Shown here in pieces: positions 23,277 through 31,400 of a DNA stretch of 32,950 nucleotides (position 1 is its first letter; every line of letters starts with the position of its first letter). The notes beneath the pieces are model-generated. The model searched no databases and was not told the origin of the DNA. It was given only the letters and a program-made list of their open reading frames with translations. The translations under genes were made by a program, and so were the position numbers. The DNA is from Marinobacterium sedimentorum. Its GTDB lineage: Bacteria > Pseudomonadota > Gammaproteobacteria > Pseudomonadales > Balneatricaceae. Where the stretch lies: contig NZ_JALDYX010000042.1 in NCBI RefSeq assembly GCF_024267675.1, forward strand, positions 1-32,950. The letters run 5' to 3'.

Positions 23277-24592
23277 GCGCCAGGCTGCCGGACCCCGCCG
23301 AACGTGTCTTCGCCCAGCTCCTGGCCCTGCAAAGCCAGACGCGGGCCGCCGCGGATATCGACAGCCTGGCCTATAGCCTGGTCAATGATGCGCAACCGCT
23401 GTTCGGCTATCGTCATGCTGCGCTGCTGATCGCCGGTCGCACCCGGGCGGTAACAGGCATCAGCCAGGTCGAGCCCCATGCCCCCTTCGTCGCCTTCGTC
23501 GAACGTGCCGCCAGCGAATTGCTGACTCAGGGCGTACCGACCCAGGCGCAGCAGGTGGACACAGCAAGGCTGAGCGAGGAGACCCGTGCCGACTGTCAGA
23601 GCCTGTCGGCCAGCGCGGTGTTCTGGCTGCCGCTGCTCGATCGCCAGCAGGCGCTCTTTGGTGGTCTCTGGATCGCCCGCGAACAACCCTGGAGCGATGC
23701 CGAAAAGGCACTGCTGGCACAGCTCGGCGATTGCTACAGCCATGCCTGGCTGGCGCTGCAACCGCGCAAGCCCTGGCGGCTGCGCTGGCCCAGGCGCAAA
23801 ATTCTGGCCGTACTGGTGGTCGCCTCGCTGTTGCTGTTCCTGCCGGTGCGCCAGTCGGTACTGGCACCGGCCGAAGTGGTGCCGCTCAATGGTCGCGTCG
23901 TCACGGCGCCGCTGGACGGCGTCATTGCAGAATTTCTGGTCAAACCCAATCAGCCGGTGCGCAGCGGCGAGACGTTGCTGCGCTTTGATGCCACCTCGCT
24001 GCGTGCCCAGGCAGATGTAGCCGAGCGCAGCCTGGATGTGGCCGATGCCGAGCTAAAAAGCAATGCCCAGCGGGCCTTCTCCGATACCGACGCCAAGGCG
24101 CGGCTGGATCTGCTGGCCGCCAGAGTGGAACAAAAGCGCGCCGAACGAGACTATGCCCGCGAGCTGCTCGCCCGTAGCGAGGTCCGCGCCGAACGCGATG
24201 GCATCGCCGTGTTCGCCGACGCCGAACGCTGGACCGGCAAGCCCGTAAAGACCGGTGAACGCCTGATGGATATTGCCGATCCGCAGCAGGCCGAGTTGCG
24301 CATCGAACTGGCGGTGGCTGACGCCATCGATCTGGGGCCGGGCGCCGAGGTGGCACTGTTCCTCGACAGCGATCCGCTTAACCGTCACGCCGCCCGTCTG
24401 GAACGCCTGGCCTACGAGGCGCAAACCAGCGCCGCCGGCCAGCTGGCCTACCGCCTGGATGCCAGTTTCCTCGCAACGCCACCGCGTATCGGCCTGCGCG
24501 GTACCGCGAAACTCTTCGGTCAACGCGTGCCACTGGCCCTGTATCTGCTGCGCCGCCCGCTGGCCGCGCTGCGCCAGGGATTGGGGCTGTAA
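23273..24592 (+). CDS. GAF domain - transmembrane - HlyD-like membrane fusion protein
   Basis: It has 439 residues. Residues about 10-160 have the pattern of a GAF sensor domain (cytosolic). A single membrane segment follows at about 177-191 (ILAVLVVASLLLFLP). The periplasmic part is HlyD-like: APLDGVIAEFLVKPNQPVRSGETLLRFDA (213-240), a Glu/Arg/Ala-rich coiled coil (about 245-300), then DGIAVFADAERWTGKPVKTGERLMDIAD (309-336) and a beta-barrel. The layout would place a ligand-sensing domain inside the cell and an adaptor outside in one chain. It overlaps the upstream gene by 4 bases and the next ATG follows the stop directly. No signal-output domain other than the adaptor is visible. Confidence 0.88.
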   Translation: MSARLPDPAERVFAQLLALQSQTRAAADIDSLAYSLVNDAQPLFGYRHAALLIAGRTRAVTGISQVEPHAPFVAFVERAASELLTQGVPTQAQQVDTARLSEETRADCQSLSASAVFWLPLLDRQQALFGGLWIAREQPWSDAEKALLAQLGDCYSHAWLALQPRKPWRLRWPRRKILAVLVVASLLLFLPVRQSVLAPAEVVPLNGRVVTAPLDGVIAEFLVKPNQPVRSGETLLRFDATSLRAQADVAERSLDVADAELKSNAQRAFSDTDAKARLDLLAARVEQKRAERDYARELLARSEVRAERDGIAVFADAERWTGKPVKTGERLMDIADPQQAELRIELAVADAIDLGPGAEVALFLDSDPLNRHAARLERLAYEAQTSAAGQLAYRLDASFLATPPRIGLRGTAKLFGQRVPLALYLLRRPLAALRQGLGL

Positions 24593-26689
24593 ATGCAGTT
24601 GCCGGCACTGCGTCCCGACCTGCAACTTTCGCCTGCCGCCACCGCGCTGGACGGCTCGCCGCAGTGGACCCTGGCAGATCCGCTGCGCGGTCGCTATTTC
24701 AAGCTCGGCGGTGCCGCGCTGCGACTGTTGCAACACTGGGCACTGGGCGATGCGCAGCGCGTCCTGAAGGCCGCCAATGAACAACCCGGCGTGCCCCTGA
24801 GCGAAACCGACCTGCAACAGCTACTGCGCTTTCTGCGCGATCACGACCTGATTGCGGCTCTGGATGCCGAGCAGCGTGCCAGCTACGGCGCCAAGGCCGC
24901 CGCCCGGCGACAAAGCCTGTGGCGACTGGTGCTGCACCAGTACCTTTTTTTTCGCATTCCATTGTGGCGACCGGATGCTTTTCTCAATCGCACCTGGCCC
25001 TGGCTCGAGCGTCAGGGCGCAGGCCTGCTGCGTGTCGGCCTGCCGCTGGTGCTTGGCCTCGGGCTCTTTCTGGTAGCCCGCGACTGGGAACGATTTCTCG
25101 CGACCTTCCCGCACCTGTTCAGCCTCGGCGGTGCACTGGCCTTCGGCATCGCCCTGGTATTCGCCAAGCTGTGCCATGAGTTCGGCCACGCTTATATGGC
25201 CAAGCGCGCGGGCTGTCGGGTACAGAGTATGGGACTGGCCTTCATGGTGCTGTTTCCGCTGTTCTATACCGATGTCAGCGATGCCTGGCGGGTAAACGAC
25301 CGACGCTCCCGTCTGTTGATCGGCGCCGGCGGCATGCTCGCCGAGCTGCTGCTGGCGGCCATCGCCCTGCTGGCCTGGTCACTACTGCCGGATGGGCCCT
25401 GGCGCACCTCAGCTTTCATGCTCGCCAGCGCCACCTGGCTGACCACCCTGGTGATCAACCTCAACCCCTTCCTGCGCTTTGACGGCTATTACCTGCTCAG
25501 TGATCTATGGAGGGTGGAAAACCTGCAGCAACGAGCCTTCGCCCTGTGTCGCTGGCGACTGCGCGAGGCCCTGTTCGGCTATGGCGAGCCGATGCCCGAA
25601 CCCTGGTCACCGGCCCTTTACCGCCGCCTGTTGGCCTGGGGCTACAGCGCCTGGCTGTGGCGGGCGGCGCTGTTTTTTGCCATCGCCCTGATCGTTTACC
25701 ACCTCTTTTTCAAGCTGCTGGGCAGCTTCCTGATGCTGGTGGAGCTGGCCTGGTTCATCGGCCTGCCAGTCTGGCGTGAAATGCGCGAGTGGTGGCAGCG
25801 CCGCGAACAGGTGCGCCCTGTCCGACTGCTGTTCACCGGGCTGCTGCTGCTCGGCGGCCTCTTGCTGCTCCTCGTTCCCTGGCGCAGCGCCGTTGAGGTG
25901 CCGGCCCTGCTTCAGGCCACCCGGGCCAGCGCCCTCTATGCACCGATGCCCGCACGCCTGAAACAATTCCTGGTCAGCGATGGCCAGCAGGTGCAGGCCG
26001 GCGAGCTTTTGCTGGAACTGGAATCTCCGGACCTGGATGCCCGACAATCCATCGTGCACAGCCAGATCCGTACCCTGCAGCTGCAACTGCGACGTCTGGC
26101 CGGGCGCAGCGAAACCGCCGCAGATGCCGGCGTGCTCGAGCAGCAGCTGGCCGAATCACTGGCCGAATACCGCGGCCTGAGCGCCCAGCGCGCCCGATTG
26201 CTGGTACGGGCACCCCATGCCGGCAAGGTACGTGACCTGCTGCAGGACACCCGACCGGGCCGCTGGCTGAAGCCAGAGCAGCTGCTGGCGCGGGTGGTGG
26301 AACAACAGGTGCGCCTGAGCGGTTACCTGCCGGAGGAAGCCCTGTGGCGTGTTGAAGCCGGGGCCCAAGGGCGTTTCATCGCCGACGATCCACTGCGCCC
26401 GGCACTTAAGGTTCGCCTGCACGAAATTAGCACCACCGCAGCGCCTTATCTGGATATCGAATCCCTGGCCTCGGATCACGCAGGCCCCATCGCCGTGCGC
26501 CGCGACGGGCGGCAAGGTGCCCAGCCGCTGCAGGCACAGTACGCAGTACGCCTGGCGCTCGTCGATGAGCTGACACTGCCGCTGCAGCCCTTACGCGGCC
26601 TGGTGATATTGCAGGGGCAACATGAATCCGTGTTTGGCGCCGTCTGGCGCCGAATCGCCGCCCTGGGTGTGCGCGAGAGCGGGTTTTGA
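24593..26689 (+). CDS. M50-type membrane metalloprotease fused to HlyD-like domain
   Basis: It has 698 residues. The N-terminal region (about 20-95) has the winged-helix look of a PqqD-like peptide-binding domain. A multi-pass membrane core follows with the zinc motif HEFGH (195-199; His195, Glu196, His199) and the partner block NLNPFLRFDGYYLLSD (289-304) carrying the third ligand, Asp297, as in site-2 proteases. After the last membrane segments (about 410-432) comes a HlyD-like periplasmic arm with lipoyl half motifs LYAPMPARLKQFLVSDGQQVQAGELLLELESP (about 450-480), a coiled coil and a beta-barrel. M50-HlyD fusions sit beside peptide or giant-protein export genes in other bacteria. It completes the three-gene operon. 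Confidence 0.9.
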   Translation: MQLPALRPDLQLSPAATALDGSPQWTLADPLRGRYFKLGGAALRLLQHWALGDAQRVLKAANEQPGVPLSETDLQQLLRFLRDHDLIAALDAEQRASYGAKAAARRQSLWRLVLHQYLFFRIPLWRPDAFLNRTWPWLERQGAGLLRVGLPLVLGLGLFLVARDWERFLATFPHLFSLGGALAFGIALVFAKLCHEFGHAYMAKRAGCRVQSMGLAFMVLFPLFYTDVSDAWRVNDRRSRLLIGAGGMLAELLLAAIALLAWSLLPDGPWRTSAFMLASATWLTTLVINLNPFLRFDGYYLLSDLWRVENLQQRAFALCRWRLREALFGYGEPMPEPWSPALYRRLLAWGYSAWLWRAALFFAIALIVYHLFFKLLGSFLMLVELAWFIGLPVWREMREWWQRREQVRPVRLLFTGLLLLGGLLLLLVPWRSAVEVPALLQATRASALYAPMPARLKQFLVSDGQQVQAGELLLELESPDLDARQSIVHSQIRTLQLQLRRLAGRSETAADAGVLEQQLAESLAEYRGLSAQRARLLVRAPHAGKVRDLLQDTRPGRWLKPEQLLARVVEQQVRLSGYLPEEALWRVEAGAQGRFIADDPLRPALKVRLHEISTTAAPYLDIESLASDHAGPIAVRRDGRQGAQPLQAQYAVRLALVDELTLPLQPLRGLVILQGQHESVFGAVWRRIAALGVRESGF

Positions 26690-26896
26690 GCAAGCACCGC
26701 ACGCACAGACTCCATCAGTTGGAAGCAGGCTGCCGGGCACGGCCACTATGGAGGCTGTCAGGCCCTGGCGGTGTCAGGTTCTGCAGACCCTGTCGCTCGC
26801 GGTCGACGGTCAGTGGCCAGTTTGACAACCTGGTTGCTTAGGCTAGGCTGTTGCTACGTAGTCGTCTGTCGTTGGCTACAGCGACGGGTCTAAAAT

Positions 26897-27499
26897 ATGC
26901 AAGGATGCTGCTCTGTGCCAACCCATAACTACAATCTACGTCCGCAGAACAGTACCGATCTCGCCTTTATCCAGCACCTTTATGCCTCCACCCGCGCAGC
27001 TGAAATGTCTGGCTGCGGCTGGCCACCGGAGGCGATCGCCGAGTTTCTCCGGCAACAGTTTCAACTTCAGTTAAATTACTATCAGGAACACTTTCCCGAC
27101 GGCGAATTCTGGCTGATTGAACAGGAAGGTCGGGCTATCGGCCGCCTGTATCTTTCTTGGGGCAAAACCACCCTGCAACTGATTGATATCGCCCTGCTGC
27201 CCGAGCTGCGTGGCACGGGTCTGGGTAGCAGGTTACTCAATGAGGTACTGGCCCGCACCGATGCCAGCGGGCTTGCCGTCACACTTCATGTCGAATCACA
27301 GAATCCGGCGGTGCGACTTTACCAGCGCCTGGGCTTCGACATAGTCGCCGACAAGGACGTTTATCTCGAAATGCACAGACCTCCCCGGTCGGTAACCACA
27401 GACCAGGTCACCGATAAAGCGCTGCCCAGAATCCGGCTGGATCAAAACCAGCAGCCTCGACACATCTCTACTGAGCGCACGGTGACACGGTCAGACTAG
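26897..27499 (+). CDS. GNAT-family N-acetyltransferase
   Basis: It has 200 residues from the ATG at 26897; a GTG at 26915 with AAGGA upstream is an alternative start that removes six residues. GNAT signs are LQLIDIALLPELRGTGLGSRLLNEVL (acetyl-CoA loop RGTGLGS) and NPAVRLYQRLGFDIV in the C-terminal half. The fold ends near residue 157. A polar 40-residue tail follows (RSVTTDQVTDKAL...), and the stop codon TAG overlaps the first base of a MITE-like element, so the native 3' end may have been altered by insertion. The substrate is unknown. It lies between the protease-adaptor operon and the surface-protein genes. Confidence 0.88.
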   Translation: MQGCCSVPTHNYNLRPQNSTDLAFIQHLYASTRAAEMSGCGWPPEAIAEFLRQQFQLQLNYYQEHFPDGEFWLIEQEGRAIGRLYLSWGKTTLQLIDIALLPELRGTGLGSRLLNEVLARTDASGLAVTLHVESQNPAVRLYQRLGFDIVADKDVYLEMHRPPRSVTTDQVTDKALPRIRLDQNQQPRHISTERTVTRSD

Positions 27500-27636
27500 C
27501 AGCCTGTCGGACTTGACCGGTCGTAGCGAGGAAATGGCCGTTTTGAGTCAGTTTTTGGGCTCTTTTAAGGCGAATAGAGGTTCTATTTAACACTTGAAAC
27601 GAAGCGAGTAGATCAGTGTTAAGTCCGACAGGCTGC
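27499..27636. mobile_element. MITE-like element, 138 bp with 16-bp perfect terminal inverted repeats
   Basis: GCAGCCTGTCGGACTT (27499-27514) and AAGTCCGACAGGCTGC (27621-27636) are exact inverted repeats at both ends. The interior is non-coding and more AT-rich, with a second inverted pair near the right end (AACAC with GTGTT). It has no ORF. No target duplication is evident (flanks ...GACTA and CAGGG...). It is probably a non-autonomous element mobilised by a transposase elsewhere in the genome. Confidence 0.85.
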
Positions 27637-27730
27637 CAGGGCCTGGAACAACACAGGATTGCCATAGTGGCAACGGAGTACGGGCACCTCAAAACGCCCG
27701 TGCACAATAAGCACGACACGGAGAATAATA

Positions 27731-28297
27731 ATGAGCGAACCCTTTATCGGCGAAATCCGCCTGGTCGGTTTCAACTTCGCGCCCCGTGGCTGGGCCTTCT
27801 GCCAGGGGCAGCTATTGCCAATTTCCCAAAATAACGCGCTCTTTGCGTTGCTTGGGACCCAATACGGTGGCGACGGCCGGACCACCTTCGCCCTGCCCGA
27901 CCTGCGCGGGCGCAGCCCGGTCGGTATCGAACAGGGCCCGGGACTGAGTAATATAACCATCGGGGAACAAGGCGGCACTGAATCCGTGACCCTGACCCAG
28001 GTAAATATGCCCTCCCATTCACACACGGCCGAAGCAAGCATCGCTATTCCTGCCAATAGCACCAGCTCAGATACCACCGCGGCGCCGGCGACCAACACTG
28101 TGCTGGGGCCTGCGAGCAACTCAGGCCGACCCGGCGCCCTGTACAGCACCGAAACGCCCAACACCACCCTTGAACCCTTTAACAACCTGGTGACCGTGCA
28201 ACCGGCCGGCGGCAGCCAGCCTGTACAGACCCGCAACCCCTTTCTGGGCAGCAATTTCATCATCGCACTGGAAGGTCTCTTCCCTTCACGTAGCTGA
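27731..28297 (+). CDS. Phage tail collar / MdpB-type microcystin-dependent protein
   Basis: A 188-residue protein of the tail-collar family. It opens MSEPFIGEIRLVGFNFAPRGWAFCQGQLLPISQNNALFALLGTQYGGDGRTTFALPDLRGRSPVGIE in family order. The collar motifs are GWAFCQGQLLPI, GGDGRTTFALPDLRGR and LTQVNMPSHSHT. No signal peptide is seen. GGAG lies about 8 bases before the ATG. Tail-collar proteins of this kind occur beside giant DUF4347 surface proteins, as here, 127 bases upstream of one. The role is unclear; a structural tip or display component is possible. It is unlikely to be a prophage relic because no other phage gene is present. Confidence 0.92.
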   Translation: MSEPFIGEIRLVGFNFAPRGWAFCQGQLLPISQNNALFALLGTQYGGDGRTTFALPDLRGRSPVGIEQGPGLSNITIGEQGGTESVTLTQVNMPSHSHTAEASIAIPANSTSSDTTAAPATNTVLGPASNSGRPGALYSTETPNTTLEPFNNLVTVQPAGGSQPVQTRNPFLGSNFIIALEGLFPSRS

Positions 28298-28306
28298 TGA
28301 CCAGTA

Positions 28307-28338
28307 CCGCCACCCCTGTCACTGGGCAGGGCTGGCGG
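28307..28338 (+). terminator. Hairpin between tail-collar gene and giant gene
   Basis: CCGCCA-C-CCCTG (from 28307) pairs with CAGGG-C-TGGCGG (to 28338) around an 8-base loop, broken only by a C/C mismatch. No U-run follows. It may be a weak terminator or processing site that sets different levels for the small and giant proteins. Confidence 0.4.
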
Positions 28339-28424
28339 CACAGGAGGCATTCACCCCCAAAGACATCACTGTATGCGGCTCCCGACAGTATGCGGCGGCG
28401 ACATGGATAGCACGGAGACAGCTT

Positions 28425-31400
28425 ATGAAGTGGTTCGCTAACTCAGGCAAAAAAACAGGATCTGGCGACCATGCCCGCCCCGCCGCAGCGGTCGCACCGC
28501 TGGCCATGGCACTGGAGCCGCGCATGCTGTTCGACGGCGCCATAGCGGCCACAGTCGTCGAGACCCAGGACAGCAGCCCGGAGCCGGCCTCTGCGGACGA
28601 TACGTTTTCCGCTCCAGGCGCAGACGCCACTGCAGTCGCGGGCAGTGCAGACAACCGCCAGGAAATTGTCTTCATCGACACCCAGGTGCAGGACTACCAG
28701 CAACTGCTGGCCGGTCTGCCAGTGGGCGTCGAGGTGGTGATGTTCGACGCCTCTAGCGATGGCTTGCAGGTTATCGCCGATACACTCGCCGGCCACGAGG
28801 GCATAGATGCCATCCATATTCTCAGCCACGGCGACAGCGGCCAGGTGCAGCTGGGCAACGACTGGCTCGACAGCGCCACTATCGCCACGCGCAGCGATCT
28901 GCTCGCCGCCATCGGCCAGTCGCTGAGCGAGGATGGCGATATTCTGCTCTATGGCTGCACCCTGGGCAGCGATGGTGCCGGCCTCGAGTTCATCCAGTCA
29001 CTGGCCAGCGCGACCGGGGCGGATATTGCCGCATCAAGCGATTTGACCGGCGCAGCGAGCCTTGGCGGCGACTGGGAGCTGGAAGCAACCCAGGGCAGCA
29101 TCGAAACCGCCTCGCTTGATTTGAGCGATTATTCCGGTTTGCTCACCGCCTTCAGCGACAGCCTGGATACCAATGTCGGCCTGGTGACCAGTTTCACCAG
29201 CACCCTGGGCGGTGTTGATTTCACCTATACCTTTACCGGACTTGGTGATGGTGGTGACATGATTTGGGAGAGCCTGTTCGGTGACGGCAATTCGGCCTCA
29301 ATGAATTTGGCTTCAGGCGCTGTCAATTTAGCAACAACGGAGCGCGTGACGATTGCACGCACAGACGCCGCCGACTTTACCTTTAGCAGCCTGTACATCA
29401 ACAATTCCGGTGGCCAGACCGTGACCGTTGGCGGCTATCTCGACGGAAGCCTGGTCGGCAGCACCCAGACCGTTAGTACCTTGACTGCCACTACCCTCAG
29501 TTTCGGTACTATCGGCGTAGATGAAGTGCGCATTACCAGCACTGAATTTTTTAATACCAATATCGACAGTTTTTCTGGCGACACCAACCCTCCCAATGCA
29601 GCGCCGTCGATCAGCAACCTCAATGGCGACAGCACAGCCTGGGCCGGCACAGGCAATACACTGACGCTGGATGCAGGCGGCAACGCCACGCTGTCCGATA
29701 CTGAACTGGACGCACTCAATGGCGGCAATGGCGACTGGGCGGGCGGCAGCCTGAGTGTCCAACGCTCGGGCACCGCCATCTCCACCGATATTCTGGGGAT
29801 TGATACCGCCGGTGCCAGTTTCACCGTCAGCGGCAGCAACCTTCAATCCGGCGGCCTGACGTTCGCGACCTTCACCAATACCGGCGGCGTCCTGAGCATC
29901 AATTTCACCAGCAGTGGAACAGCCGCCACCACGGCACTGATCAACGACGTCGCGCAACGGGTCACCTACCGTAATGACACGCCGGCGGGTGATGCCACCA
30001 TGCGCTTTGCGCTGAACGATGGCACCTCTTCCGCGACGGCGGATGTGACTGTCACCACGGATACCATCTACGTTACCAACACCTCCGACACCGCCACCAT
30101 CAATCTGGCCAATGGTGTGAGTTTCAGTGAAGCCGTGGCCATAGCCGCAGCCGATGTGACCGGCTCTCAAACGCTTGTTTTTACCAACAGTTTTAACAGC
30201 ACCATGACGCTGGCCGGTAACCTGGCGATTAATGAAAGCCTGACGCTCAATGCCGATGCCGCCAATAACCTCAATCTGTCTGGCAGCACCATTACCCTTG
30301 GTGGCGGTAGCACGCTGGGTTTCACAAACTCCACCGGGTCAGTGACGATGTCCAGCACCCTGGCCGGCAGCGGCGGGCTGTCCAAGGCCGGCGCCGGCGA
30401 ACTGGAACTAACCAACACCAGCAACTCGGGCATGTCCGGTGACATGACCGTGACTGCCGGCACCCTGTTTATCACCAGCGACAGCAACCTTTCTTCCGGC
30501 ACCCTGGCGCTGGATGGCGGCGAGGTCTATGTGCTGGTTACCGGTGGGTCTTCCGGATCACCGGCAATAGCAACAATCGACAATGCCGTTACCCTGGGCG
30601 CCAGTGGCGGCACCATCAGTGTAGGGGGCGGTGGCGGTCGCAATATTGCAGATTTCAGCGGTATCATTTCCGGTAGCGGCAGCCTGACCAAATCCGCCAA
30701 CTCCATTTTGCAATTGAGTGGCAACAACAGCTTTACCGGTGCGACCAGTCTGCAAGCCGGTACGCTGATCGCGAACCACAATAACGCCCTGGGCAGCACA
30801 GCCGGTGCAACGACGGTAGCAGGCGGCACAGACCTGCGCATCGCCGGCGGCCTGACGCTGCCTGAAGCCATTACCCTTTCCGGCACAGGCAAGAACGTCG
30901 ATAGCGTAGACTACGGCGCGCTCCATCTTGCCAGCGGCAGCAGCACGGTATCGGGTAATCTTACCCTGGCCGCTAATGCCAACGTCAGTGCGGCATCGGG
31001 CAGCACCTTGACCCTGAGCGGCGCGCTCAATGGCAGTTTCGAGCTGAACAAGACAGATGCAGGAACCCTGACGCTATCGAACGCCACGAACTCAGGCAGC
31101 ATGTCGGGTGGTATCAGGGTGTCGGCGGGCACCCTGTCGGTGGCCGGTGATGGCTATCTGCCGAGCGGAACCCTGTCACTGAACGGTGGCATCCTGGCGG
31201 TAACGGCTGCATCCACCATCGATAACAGTGTCAGCGTGCTGGCCGATAGCACGCTCAGCCACTCCGCGGCTGTGACTCTGTCAGGCACGATCAGCGGTAC
31301 CGCGACGACTCTGACCAAAAGCGGCGCCGGAACCCTCACATTGAGTAATACCTCGAACAGTGCTTCGAGCTGGTCATTATCCGCCACCGCAGGTACGGTC

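Noticed and set aside
27731..28297. Prophage remnant
   Set aside because: A tail-collar gene alone, with no integrase, capsid or lysis genes around it; better explained as an MdpB-type partner of the giant gene.
29328..30170. 280-residue minus-strand ORF within the giant gene
   Set aside because: Antisense to an open, motif-rich plus-strand frame. The long ORF arises from the GC-rich repetitive codons, and no ribosome binding site or family match was seen.
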